From: Myxococcus fulvus
GTDB lineage: Bacteria > Myxococcota > Myxococcia > Myxococcales > Myxococcaceae
Assembly: GCF_900111765.1 (NCBI RefSeq)
Contig: NZ_FOIB01000002.1
Location: 1,054,001 to 1,118,000, forward strand
Direction of reading: 5' to 3'
Length of the DNA stretch: 64,000 nt
In this document: positions 8,867 to 16,696 of the stretch, one piece after another
Layout: each line of letters starts with the position of its first letter
Numbering within the stretch: position 1 is the first letter of the stretch
Translations under genes and position numbers: made by a program
The notes under the pieces: model-generated
The model's database searches: none
Told to the model about the DNA's origin: nothing
The model's input: the letters and a program-made list of their open reading frames with translations, nothing else

Positions 8867-9313
8867 TCAGTGCGGTGACGGAGGCAGCCGCGCCGGGGGC
8901 TCACCCGAGACCTTCTGCTCCACCTGTCTTCGCACCAGCCGCTTCGTCGCCGTCTCCTCGTCCTCGGTGCGCTGGCGCCGGCGCACCAGGCCCTGGCTCT
9001 CGTCCACGAACCAGAAGAGCACTCGATAGAAGGCCGCGATGACGGTGATGAGCAGCGAGGAGAGCAGCCACCTCAACCCCCACCCCACCCAGCCCCCCAC
9101 CACCACGTCGATGGCGTACGTCCCCGTCAGCGGCACCAACACGAAGGCCACGTAGTGGGACACGCAGTAGGGACACGACACCAGATACCCCCACCACGTC
9201 TCCTTGCCCCCCAGCCGCGCCCGGAGCGGCGCGAAGATGCGCTCGCGCGCGACGGTCTGCGACACCCCCATCACCACCGCCGACACCGCGAAGAGCTGGA
9301 ACAGGTCCGCCAT
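8867..9313 (-). CDS. DUF1360 membrane protein
   Basis: 148 residues from the ATG complementary to 9311-9313, chosen because the protein then opens directly with the first membrane segment (M-A-D-L-F-Q-L-F) after a GGGGGG stretch. Three hydrophobic segments are visible. Between the first and second lies the conserved DUF1360 signature, with C-P-Y-C-V-S-H-Y, a Cys-x-x-Cys pair close to the membrane. The C-terminus is charged. Bacillus YvdD/YkoI-region DUF1360 proteins are sporulation-linked, but the function in myxobacteria is unknown. Confidence 0.75.
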   Translation of the reverse strand: MADLFQLFAVSAVVMGVSQTVARERIFAPLRARLGGKETWWGYLVSCPYCVSHYVAFVLVPLTGTYAIDVVVGGWVGWGLRWLLSSLLITVIAAFYRVLFWFVDESQGLVRRRQRTEDEETATKRLVRRQVEQKVSGEPPARLPPSPH

Positions 9314-9540
9314 CCCCCCAAGGTGGCGACGATCCACCCCGCCCGAGCCCCCCCGCGCACAGCCGCCTCCCTGCTCGCCCGCGCTCCTCCCGACACCCAC
9401 GCCCAGGCTCCGTCGACTGGAAGACAGTCGGAAGAGTCTTCGGATCAGCCCCCTGTAAAAACGAAAGAGGTCCGCCCTTAAGCACCCCCGGGCCTCGATG
9501 CAAACCCCTGGACTCATTGGGAAATGGCGCAAGTGGCCCG

Positions 9541-9556
9541 TGGCATGCGCATTGCG
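9541..9556 (+). promoter_or_regulatory. Sigma-54 promoter of the RpoH-type sigma gene
   Basis: TGGCAT-GCGCA-TTGCG. GG (9542-9543) and GC (9554-9555) are separated by exactly 10 bases. The G after the -24 hexamer and the TTGC of the -12 also fit consensus. The predicted start near 9567 leaves a leader of about 50 bases before the ATG at 9619. Confidence 0.65.
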
Positions 9557-9618
9557 AAGGCCCCCTCCCGTGCCGCCGAGGCGCGGCTCCCATACGGCCC
9601 CCTTCCCCGAGAGACGCC

Positions 9619-10500
9619 ATGCAGGATTCTTCCCACTTCTCCTCCCCGGACTCCCTCTCCACGTACCTCTCGGAGATCAACCAGTACCCGCTGCTCACCC
9701 AGCCCCAGGAGCAGGAGCTGTCGCGGCGTTTCCGCAAGGGCGACCTGATGGCGGGCCACCAGCTGGTCACCAGCAACCTGCGCTTCGTGGTGAAGGTGGC
9801 CTACGAGTACCGCTCCTACGGCCTGAAGATGTCGGACCTCATCCAGGAGGCGAACATCGGCCTGATGAAGGCCGTGCAGAAGTTCGACCCGGACAAGGGC
9901 ATCCGCCTCATCTCCTACGCGGTGTGGTGGATTCGCGCGTACATCCAGAACTGCATCCTGCGCAACTGGAGCCTGGTGAAGCTGGGCACCACGCAGGCGC
10001 AGCGCCGCCTCTTCTTCAGCCTGGCGCGCACCCGCCGCGAGCTGGAGCGCATGGGCGCCGGCGACGCGAGCATCGTCAACGCGGAGGAGATCGCCCGCAA
10101 GCTGAACGTGAAGGCCTCCGAGGTGCGCGAGATGGAGCAGCGCATGGGCGGCCGCGACCTGTCGCTCGACGCGCCCGTGGGCGAGGACGGCGACGCCACG
10201 CACCTGGACTTCGTCGAGTCCGCCACCGCCTCGCACGAGGACGAGGTGGCCGACCGCCAGCAGGCGGGCCTCACCCGGGAGCTGGTGCAGCGCGCCCTGC
10301 GCCGCCTGGACCCGCGCGAGCGCTTCATCATCGAGAACCGGGTGATGGGTGACTCCGAGATGACCCTCAGCGAGCTGGGCGAGCACTTCGGCTTCTCCCG
10401 CGAGCGCGCCCGCCAGCTGGAGATTCGCGCCAAGGACAAGCTCAAGGCGGAGCTGGCGCTGCTCATGGCCGACGCCGGCCTGGACGCCGCGTCGCTCTAA
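9619..10500 (+). CDS. rpoH: RpoH-type (sigma-32 family) RNA polymerase sigma factor
   Basis: 293 residues. Region 1.2/2 motifs are present ([28 protein letters not shown], and a region 2.4 Y-A-V-W-W-I-R). The RpoH box is clear (Q-R-R-L-F-F-S-L at about residues 130-137), and region 4.2 ends with [10 protein letters not shown]. This separates it from RpoD and puts it with heat-shock or developmental RpoH-like factors such as Myxococcus SigB/SigC. The start at 9619 aligns with the family N-terminus. It is preceded by a sigma-54-type promoter and followed by a strong terminator. It sits directly upstream of the eCIS block but is separated from it by that terminator and about 530 bp. Confidence 0.9.
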   Translation: MQDSSHFSSPDSLSTYLSEINQYPLLTQPQEQELSRRFRKGDLMAGHQLVTSNLRFVVKVAYEYRSYGLKMSDLIQEANIGLMKAVQKFDPDKGIRLISYAVWWIRAYIQNCILRNWSLVKLGTTQAQRRLFFSLARTRRELERMGAGDASIVNAEEIARKLNVKASEVREMEQRMGGRDLSLDAPVGEDGDATHLDFVESATASHEDEVADRQQAGLTRELVQRALRRLDPRERFIIENRVMGDSEMTLSELGEHFGFSRERARQLEIRAKDKLKAELALLMADAGLDAASL

Positions 10501-10546
10501 GGCCCCTTTCCCATCGGCCCCTTCACCGGGGACGCTGAACCACACC

Positions 10547-10576
10547 GAGTCCGTCCTTCGAAAGAAGGGCGGACTC
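10547..10576 (+). terminator. Intrinsic terminator after the sigma factor gene
   Basis: A 13-bp stem (GAGTCCGTCCTTC paired with GAAGGGCGGACTC, one G-T pair) closed by a GAAA tetraloop and followed by ATTCGTTT. It should isolate the sigma gene from the eCIS block. Confidence 0.85.
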
Positions 10577-11104
10577 ATTCGTTTGCGGGGCCCTACCTCC
10601 GTCCCGCCCCCGCCCGAACGCGCGCGAGGCCGACAATCCGGCCCGGGCCGCGCTGACCCGCCCTCCCCGTCGACGCGAGGGGCCGCCCCACCCGCCCCCC
10701 GCTGTCCCAAGACGCCCGCCGTCCGGACCCTCCAGGTGCGCCCCGGATGACGGGCGTCGGGCCCCGTGCGTCCCTCGGGGATGGGAATGCCGCGCGTCGG
10801 AATCACCGCGCCCCTCCATCCCTCCTCCCGGCGCCTCCTTCCCCAGACAACAAAGACAGACACAATGGGTTTCGACAGACATCCGCCCTGGCGCGTCTAC
10901 CCAATCCCCCTCGTTTGACACACACGTTTTACCTGTTACTGTGGCTTCACTCCGCGAACAAAATCCTCGCGCGAGCGCAATCAGTGGCAATGACGGCGTG
11001 CCCTCTTCCGGTGCGTCCTCGTGAAGAAGCCCGGCGGCCCTCCGGGTCTCACTCCACCCTTGAAGACAGACGTGCCCCGGGGGGCGCGCTGAGAGAGGTA
11101 TGTC
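10577..11104. other. Intergenic region upstream of the eCIS block, 528 bp
   Basis: No coding region is supported. The left 300 bp are C-rich with no clear signals. The right 200 bp are AT-richer than the surroundings and hold a sigma-70-like promoter candidate at 10915-10942. The long leader (about 150 bases from that promoter to the first start codon) leaves room for post-transcriptional control, but no known riboswitch was recognised. Confidence 0.5.
10915..10942 (+). promoter_or_regulatory. Candidate sigma-70-type promoter of the eCIS block
   Basis: A perfect -35 TTGACA at 10915-10920, a 16-base spacer, and a -10-like TACTGT at 10937-10942 preceded by TGT. It lies in the most AT-rich part of the region before the first eCIS gene. 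No sigma-54 GG-N10-GC element was found there. Confidence 0.4.
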
Positions 11105-11707
11105 TTGGGCAAGCTCGGAGGCACCTTGGAGCTCATCCGCGCGCGGCTGGATGAGTTCATCCGCAACGCGGAGCTCGCGCCCCGGCAGGAGCCCTGGGTG
11201 GTGCTCTCCAACCTGACGGACCACGAGGGCCGTCCGGCCGCGCCCGCGCGCGACGCGGTGGTGATGTACCTGGCCAACCTCCAGCACGAGACCATCGTCA
11301 GCACGTACAACCGCAACGTGCCCGTGTCGCAGGACACGTACGGCATCGTCTCGCCGCCGCTCTACATCGACCTCTTCGTCCTGCTGTACGCCAACTTCGA
11401 GGACCAGGCGTACGCGGTGGGCCTGGAGGCCATCTCCCAGGTCATCAGCTACTTCCAGCAGACGCCCTGGTTCACCCAGCAGAGCCTGCCCGGGCTGGAC
11501 CCGGACATCGACAAGCTCACCTTCGAGTTCGTCAACCTGGACCTGCTGGGCCTCAACCACCTGATGGGGCTGGCGGGTGTGAAGTACCTGCCGTCCGTCT
11601 TCTACAAGGTCCGGATGATTCCCTACCGGGGCACGGCCATGCAGGCCCAGGTGCCGGCGGCCAAGGGTGTCGAGGCGCCAGGGCAGCCCCGGGAGCAGGA
11701 GCCATGA
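11105..11707 (+). CDS. eCIS cap/tail-terminator protein (Pvc16/Afp16-like, DUF4255)
   Basis: 200 residues read from a TTG start at 11105, six bases after the purine-rich GAGAGAGG. The only nearby ATG (11100) is out of frame. The sequence is typical of the Pvc16_N/DUF4255 family: an N-terminal helix (L-I-R-A-R-L-D), then V-V-L-S-N-L, V-V-M-Y-L-A-N-L, and S-P-P-L-Y-I-D-L-F-V-L-L-Y-A-N-F in the middle. In PVC and Afp this protein caps the distal end of sheath and tube. In membrane-anchored relatives related caps contact the membrane. The last 25 residues are Pro/Gln/Glu-rich. Its stop overlaps the next start (ATGA), so translation is probably coupled. Confidence 0.9.
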   Translation: MGKLGGTLELIRARLDEFIRNAELAPRQEPWVVLSNLTDHEGRPAAPARDAVVMYLANLQHETIVSTYNRNVPVSQDTYGIVSPPLYIDLFVLLYANFEDQAYAVGLEAISQVISYFQQTPWFTQQSLPGLDPDIDKLTFEFVNLDLLGLNHLMGLAGVKYLPSVFYKVRMIPYRGTAMQAQVPAAKGVEAPGQPREQEP

Positions 11708-13143
11708 GCCGCGCCCGCCGCGCCTACGAGCGCGCCCTGGACGGCCCCTCGAGACTGAGGCCCGGCCCCCGGCAACAGCCCGGCCCCGCGCCCCACCGCA
11801 ACGACGGGCCCGCCCGCCGCTACTCCTACGAGCGGCTGGTGACGGTGGACCTGCGCCACACGTACTTCAACGGCTCGGAAGACCGCTGCCCCGTGCTGCG
11901 CTGCCAGCCCACGCCCGACACGCGGGTGAGGATGCGCGACTGGGGCCTGCTCTTCCTCGACGAGGGCACGGACTTCTCCGTGCTCTTCGACTCCAACCGC
12001 CTGGACGCATTCCTCTCCGCGGTGGAGCGCCGGAGCCAGCAGGGCCAGTGGACGTGGCTGTCCTTCGTGCTCGTCCCCGAGACACCCTACTTCGTCAACT
12101 TCACCGACCTGCCCAGCGACTTCCAGCCCAACCTCTACAACCTCTACTTCAACAACCTGGGCGCGCACTTCGTGGGCAGCCCTCCGTCCCCCACGGACCA
12201 GCCGCTCCACTGCGAGGGCTCCTCCGTCCTCCCCATCCTGCTCAACCCCGGCGAGCACGTCACCGCCGACAGCCGGCAGCGCGTGGTGGGCACCCAGGTG
12301 CAGGTGGTGCTGGTGAGCCAGGCGGTGGACCGCGTCGTGGTGATGGACCTGTCCGGGCAGCAGGTCCTCTGCAAGCCCTGCAGCATCCCGAAGTCCCTGC
12401 TGGCCCAGCGCACGCCCTACCTCATCACCTGCGCGCAGGTGGCGCAGGCGCGCGCGAAGGGACCGGATGAGGAGCAGCGCGTGGGGACGGTCCTCTACCT
12501 GGACCTCGCTGGCGTACCGGAGGGGCTCTACACCCTCCAGCAGCTCGCCGCCGACGGGCAGCTGCTGTCCCAGGAGGTCGTCCTCTACACGCAGGCGTAT
12601 CCCGCGCCGCTGGGCTTCGTCGACCTGGTGCTGGCCAAGCCCTCCCCCCAGGACACGGGGCTGTATCCCCTGTGCGACGTGCCTCCGCAGGGAGAAGGCG
12701 CGCGCGTCGTCCCGCTGGAGCTCCAGCTCTGCTTCGAGCGGCGCAGCACGCGCTGGTGCTACTACGTCGTGCCGCCCAAGGGTGTCACCTACGAGCAATT
12801 GCGGCTGGTCGACACGGACCCGTCCCAGCCCGTCACCTTCTCCGGCCCCACGCCCCACCTCATCCCGGGCGCGGGGGTGACCCAGCGCTTCCTCGCGGAC
12901 CAGGACCTGCCGCTGCAGGAGCGCTCCACCTTCGTCTTCGAGCTCAAGGGGCTGAGGACCCAGGGCCTCTTCGAGAACACGCTGATGTCGCGCGTGCCCG
13001 TCGCCACACCCGCGCTGGTGCAGCCCCGGAGCGGGCCTGCGCCCGGCAAGCCCCGGAGCACGCGCCCCACCCGGCACACCCGGGACACGCGGGCCGCGCC
13101 GGAGGAGTCGCGCGACTACTCGGACATCTTCCTGAACCTCTGA
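11704..13143 (+). CDS. eCIS-linked protein of unknown function, 479 aa
   Basis: 479 residues, not assignable to a core eCIS family from memory. The first 35 residues are basic and Pro-rich. Residues 40-180 are beta-rich with Y-S-Y-E-R-L-V-T-V-D-L, R-H-T-Y-F and D-W-G-L-L-F-L-D motifs. A tail of about 50 residues is rich in Arg, Pro and Thr and ends D-I-F-L-N-L. There is no signal peptide or membrane segment. It sits between cap and sheath genes with a 4-base start/stop overlap, so it should be made with the structural proteins. A cap adaptor, a membrane or sheath-end contact protein, or a chaperone are possible. This is inference from position only. Confidence 0.8.
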   Translation: MSRARRAYERALDGPSRLRPGPRQQPGPAPHRNDGPARRYSYERLVTVDLRHTYFNGSEDRCPVLRCQPTPDTRVRMRDWGLLFLDEGTDFSVLFDSNRLDAFLSAVERRSQQGQWTWLSFVLVPETPYFVNFTDLPSDFQPNLYNLYFNNLGAHFVGSPPSPTDQPLHCEGSSVLPILLNPGEHVTADSRQRVVGTQVQVVLVSQAVDRVVVMDLSGQQVLCKPCSIPKSLLAQRTPYLITCAQVAQARAKGPDEEQRVGTVLYLDLAGVPEGLYTLQQLAADGQLLSQEVVLYTQAYPAPLGFVDLVLAKPSPQDTGLYPLCDVPPQGEGARVVPLELQLCFERRSTRWCYYVVPPKGVTYEQLRLVDTDPSQPVTFSGPTPHLIPGAGVTQRFLADQDLPLQERSTFVFELKGLRTQGLFENTLMSRVPVATPALVQPRSGPAPGKPRSTRPTRHTRDTRAAPEESRDYSDIFLNL

Positions 13144-13185
13144 ACCCCGCAGCAGCAGCAGCGCCACCCACGAAACGAGGACCCG

Positions 13186-14736
13186 ATGGCCACCCGACCC
13201 GCACGCAAGACTCCCGGCGTCTATGTCACCGAGCTGGACGCCTTCCCCCCCTCCGTCGTCGGCATCCAGACGGCGGTGCCCGCCTTCATCGGCTACACCC
13301 AGACGGCGCAGCTGAGCGGCAAGCCCGTCCTCAACAAGCCCATCCTCATCAACTCGCTGGCGGACTATCAGCAGGTCTTCGGCGGCGCGCCGGACCCGCT
13401 CTTCCGGCTGGACGAGGTCACCGACACCACCAAGCAGAAGGCCGGTGACTACGACTTCAAGGTGTACGACGCGACCGCGGCCGTCTGGAAGTACTACAAC
13501 CTCATCAACTCCACCGGCACCCAGTTCAACCTCTTCAACAGCCTGCGGCTGTTCTACGCGAACGGCGGCGGCACCGCGTACATCGTCTCCGTGGGCGACT
13601 ACACGGCCACGCTGGGCGCCGACGCGCTCAAGGGCGGCCTGGACGTCATCGCCGAGCAGGTGGGCCCGACGATGCTCGTCGTCCCGGACGCGGTGAACCT
13701 CACCACGCTGGCCGACTACCAGAAGGTCTCCTCGAAGATGCTCGACCAGTGCGGGCAGCTCAAGGACCGCGTGGCGCTGCTGGACGTGTGGGGCTCGGCC
13801 ACCGTCACCAAGGACACCCTCACGCAGGTCATCACCGACTACCGCGGCATCCTCGGGGACAAGTTCCTCAACTACGGCATGGCGTACTTCCCCTTCCTGC
13901 ACACCTCCGTGCAGGAGGTGAGCGACTTCGACTACCGGAACATCACCCTGGAGGCGACGCTCAAGGACATCCTCAAGCTGGAGAGCGCCAACCTCTACGC
14001 CACCAACCCCACGCGCAAGACGGCGGTGGACGCGGACATCGACAAGATTGGCACCGTCACGCTCGAGGAGGAGGTGCTGGCGCTCAACCAGAACCTCACC
14101 GCCGCGCTGCCCCTGCTCACGGACATGCTGCGCGTCATCACCGGCAAGGACGACGTGCTGCCCTCCAGCGGCGCCATGGCGGGCATCTACACGTGGAACG
14201 ACACCAACCGGGGCGTGTGGAACGCGCCGGCCAACGTCAGCCTGACGTCCGTCACCAGCACCACCTTCAAGCTCAACAACGACCAGCAGGCGGACCTCAA
14301 CGTCCCGGTGGACGGCAAGGCCATCAACGCCGTGCGCGAGTTCGTGGGCCGGGGCTCCGTGGTGTGGGGCGCGCGCACGCTGGACGGCAACAGCAACGAC
14401 TGGCGCTACATCCAGGTGCGCCGCACGCTCGTCTACGTGGAGCAGTCCATCAAGAGCTCGCTGGACCGCTTCGTCTTCTCCGCCAACGACGGCAACACCT
14501 GGGCGTCGGTGACGTCCATGGTGTCCAGCTTCCTGCAGGGGCTGTGGTCGCAGGGCGGCCTGCTCGGCGCCACCGCGTCGGACGCCTTCAGCGTGGAGTG
14601 CGGATTGGGCAGCACCATGACGGCCCAGGACGTGCTCGAGGGCTACATGGTCGTGCAGGTCACCCTGCAGATGATCCGCCCGGCGGAGTTCATCGAGCTG
14701 ACCTTCAAGCAGAAGATGGAAGGCGCCAGCGCGTAG
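13186..14736 (+). CDS. Contractile tail sheath protein
   Basis: 516 residues. The opening T-P-G-V-Y-V-T-E-L-D, the V-P-A-F-I-G-Y-T strand and the C-terminal R-T-L-D-G-N-S-N-D-W-R-Y-I-Q-V-R-R segment are hallmarks of the phage tail sheath family (T4 gp18, Pvc2/Afp2 type). The C-terminal domain (from about residue 400) supplies the linking strands that interlock neighbouring subunits. There is only one sheath gene here, against three in PVC and Afp, as in Streptomyces and AlgoCIS-like clusters. The protein forms the contractile outer tube that drives the inner tube through a target membrane. It has an ordinary ATG start after GAGGACCCG. Confidence 0.95.
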   Translation: MATRPARKTPGVYVTELDAFPPSVVGIQTAVPAFIGYTQTAQLSGKPVLNKPILINSLADYQQVFGGAPDPLFRLDEVTDTTKQKAGDYDFKVYDATAAVWKYYNLINSTGTQFNLFNSLRLFYANGGGTAYIVSVGDYTATLGADALKGGLDVIAEQVGPTMLVVPDAVNLTTLADYQKVSSKMLDQCGQLKDRVALLDVWGSATVTKDTLTQVITDYRGILGDKFLNYGMAYFPFLHTSVQEVSDFDYRNITLEATLKDILKLESANLYATNPTRKTAVDADIDKIGTVTLEEEVLALNQNLTAALPLLTDMLRVITGKDDVLPSSGAMAGIYTWNDTNRGVWNAPANVSLTSVTSTTFKLNNDQQADLNVPVDGKAINAVREFVGRGSVVWGARTLDGNSNDWRYIQVRRTLVYVEQSIKSSLDRFVFSANDGNTWASVTSMVSSFLQGLWSQGGLLGATASDAFSVECGLGSTMTAQDVLEGYMVVQVTLQMIRPAEFIELTFKQKMEGASA

Positions 14737-14794
14737 CGCCTTCGCGACGTTCCACGACTGATTCCACCCGATTCAAGCCGAACGAGGAGCCGCC

Positions 14795-15247
14795 ATGGCA
14801 GGAGAAGTTCAGAACGACATCTGGCCGTTGCCGAAATTCTATTTCTCCGTGCAGCTCGGAGACGACACCTCCGTGAGCTTCCAGGAAGTCGACGGCCTGG
14901 AGACGGAGACGCAGGTCATCGAGTACCGGCACGGCAACAACCCCAGCTTCTACCCCATCAAGATGCCCGGTCTGGCCAAGGTGGGGAACGTGAGGATGCG
15001 CAAGGGCATCTTCGTGAACGATGCCCGCTTCTGGGACTGGTACAACGAAATCAAGATGAACACGATTGCCCGGCGGACGGTCATCATCAGTCTGCTGGAT
15101 GAGCAGGGCGCGCCGAAGATGACGTGGACGCTCAACAACGCGTGGCCCACGAAGCTCTCCGGTACGGACCTCAAGTCCGAGGGCAACGAGGTGGCCGTGG
15201 AGACGCTCGAGCTCGCCTTCGAGACGCTCGTCGTCGCCGCGCCTTAA
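14795..15247 (+). CDS. eCIS inner tube protein 1 (gp19-like)
   Basis: 150 residues of the phage tail tube (T4 gp19/Hcp-fold) family. Visible motifs are W-P-L-P-K-F-Y-F-S-V-Q at the start, V-D-G-L-E-T-E, Y-R-H-G-N, K-M-P-G-L, W-Y-N-E-I-K and W-T-L-N-N-A-W-P near the C-terminus. This is the shorter, canonical tube subunit (Pvc1-like) and probably forms the bulk of the inner tube inside the sheath. A strong GAGGAG ribosome binding site precedes the ATG, which suits a protein needed in many copies. Confidence 0.93.
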   Translation: MAGEVQNDIWPLPKFYFSVQLGDDTSVSFQEVDGLETETQVIEYRHGNNPSFYPIKMPGLAKVGNVRMRKGIFVNDARFWDWYNEIKMNTIARRTVIISLLDEQGAPKMTWTLNNAWPTKLSGTDLKSEGNEVAVETLELAFETLVVAAP

Positions 15248-15262
15248 ATCCCTCTCATCGCC

Positions 15263-15793
15263 ATGTCCGAACCCTACTATCCGCCAGGCGCGTTCTACTT
15301 CAGCGTCTCCGTGCTCGGCTCCGCGACGCTGCTCGCGGCGGCGAGTGATTTGGACGCGTCGTTCCAGGAGATCTCCGGCATCGAGGCCCGCTGGGACACC
15401 GAGGACGTCACCGAGGGCGGCGAGAACCGCTTCATCCACAAGCTGCCCAAGGCGGCCCGGTACTCCAACCTGGTGCTCAAGCGGGGCGTGGTGACGCGGG
15501 ACTCGTTCCTGGCGGAGTGGTTCGGACAGAGCGTGGGCTCGGGGCTGTCCTTGCCCCTGCTCCCGCAGAACATCCTGGTGCTGCTGCTCAACGAGGAAGG
15601 CCTGCCGCTGGTGGCGTGGGGCTTCGTCAACGCGTGGCCGCTGCGCTGGCAGGTCTCACCGATGAGCTCGCAGGAGAACCGCATCCTCACCGAGTCATTG
15701 GAGCTGTCCTACAACTACTTCGAGCGGGTGAACCTGGGCAGCCCGGCCTCCGTGGCCATCAAGCTGGCCCAGCTCACCTCTCGGTTGATGTGA
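15263..15793 (+). CDS. eCIS inner tube protein 2 (gp19-like, tube initiator)
   Basis: 176 residues and a paralogue of the preceding tube protein: P-P-G-A-F-Y-F-S-V, S-F-Q-E-I-S-G-I-E, V-L-K-R-G-V, W-G-F-V-N-A-W-P. A loop of about 20 extra residues follows the first strand. In PVC the second tube protein (Pvc5) sits at the baseplate end and starts tube growth, and the same role is likely here. It begins 15 bp after the first tube gene. Confidence 0.9.
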   Translation: MSEPYYPPGAFYFSVSVLGSATLLAAASDLDASFQEISGIEARWDTEDVTEGGENRFIHKLPKAARYSNLVLKRGVVTRDSFLAEWFGQSVGSGLSLPLLPQNILVLLLNEEGLPLVAWGFVNAWPLRWQVSPMSSQENRILTESLELSYNYFERVNLGSPASVAIKLAQLTSRLM

Positions 15794-15800
15794 GGCGCGC

Positions 15801-15992
15801 ATGCCGCTGGAGGTCAACGAGGTGGGCATCCAGGTCAGCGTGAAGGACGGCTCGGGCGGAGACGGCCTGGAGGTGTCCAGCACGCCGGTGGCGGACTGCA
15901 ACCACGCGGAGGAGCAGGCGGAGAAGGAGCGGATGATGGAGGAGTGCGTGCGGCGCGTGCTCCAGGTGCTCAAGGCCCAGCGGGAGCGTTGA
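15801..15992 (+). CDS. Small eCIS protein, DUF5908-like (Pvc6 position)
   Basis: 63 residues, beginning M-P-L-E-V-N-E-V-G-I-Q-V-S-V, the usual opening of DUF5908 proteins, which occur only in eCIS clusters between tube and LysM genes. The C-terminal half is a charged helix (E-E-Q-A-E-K-E-R-M-M-E-E-C...). Its exact job is unknown. A small baseplate or assembly factor is likely. It lies 7 bp after the tube gene and 2 bp before the next start, so it is part of the operon. Confidence 0.85.
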   Translation: MPLEVNEVGIQVSVKDGSGGDGLEVSSTPVADCNHAEEQAEKERMMEECVRRVLQVLKAQRER

Positions 15993-15994
15993 CC

Positions 15995-16696
15995 ATGGGG
16001 TTCTCCGGCAGCCTCGAGAAGATGAACGTCATCGCCTACCAGAAGTCCGACTTCACGTCGGAGGTGGGCCGCTACACCGTGTACATCAACCCGGCGTCGT
16101 ACTCGCACGTGTACTGCGTGAAGTACAACGACGTGCAGCCGCAGGGCAGCAGCGGCGGCTCGCCGGAGTTCAACCGGATTCCCTCCGACACGGTGGAGCT
16201 GGAGCTGGTGTTCGACGGCACGGGCGTGGTGCCCAGCCCGCTGCCGGGGCTGATGCCCTTCACCGACGACGGCATCTCCGAGCAGGTGTCGAAGTTCAAG
16301 AACCTGGTCTTCACCTACAACGGGAACATCCACAGCCCCAACTACCTGAAGCTGTCGTGGGGCACGTTCCTGTTCAAGTGCCGGCTGTCGAAGCTGAGCA
16401 TGACGTACACGCTGTTCAAGCCGGACGGCACGCCGCTGCGCGCCCGGGCCAAGGGGACGTTCCTCGGCTACAACGACGAGGTGGAGCTGGCGCTCCAGGC
16501 CCGGATGAGCTCTCCGGACCTGACGCACGTGCGCACGGTGAAGGCAGGGGACACGCTGCCGCTGATGTGCTTCCGCATCTACGGCACCAGCACGCTCTAC
16601 CTGGAGGTCGCGCGGGTCAACGGCCTGGTCGACTTCCGGCGGCTCAGGGTGGGCTCGCAGTTGGTCTTCCCGCCGCTGAAGGAAAGCCAGACATGA
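15995..16696 (+). CDS. eCIS tube/baseplate adaptor with LysM domain (Pvc7-like)
   Basis: 233 residues from the ATG at 15995, directly after the previous stop. An earlier in-frame start at 15944 would overlap DUF5908 and add a non-conserved leader. Residues 1-175 match the CIS_tube domain (Y-T-V-Y-I-N-P-A-S-Y, then the G-W/F-type strands around K-L-S-W-G-T). The last 55 residues are a LysM-type module (V-K-A-G-D-T-L-P ending L-V-F-P-P). In PVC this protein links the tube initiator to the spike hub. Its stop overlaps the spike start (ATGA). Confidence 0.88.
   Translation: MGFSGSLEKMNVIAYQKSDFTSEVGRYTVYINPASYSHVYCVKYNDVQPQGSSGGSPEFNRIPSDTVELELVFDGTGVVPSPLPGLMPFTDDGISEQVSKFKNLVFTYNGNIHSPNYLKLSWGTFLFKCRLSKLSMTYTLFKPDGTPLRARAKGTFLGYNDEVELALQARMSSPDLTHVRTVKAGDTLPLMCFRIYGTSTLYLEVARVNGLVDFRRLRVGSQLVFPPLKESQT

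Noticed and set aside
11623..13902. Long antisense open frame across eCIS genes
   Set aside because: No domain or ribosome binding site, and it spans three sense genes. It is a GC-bias shadow.
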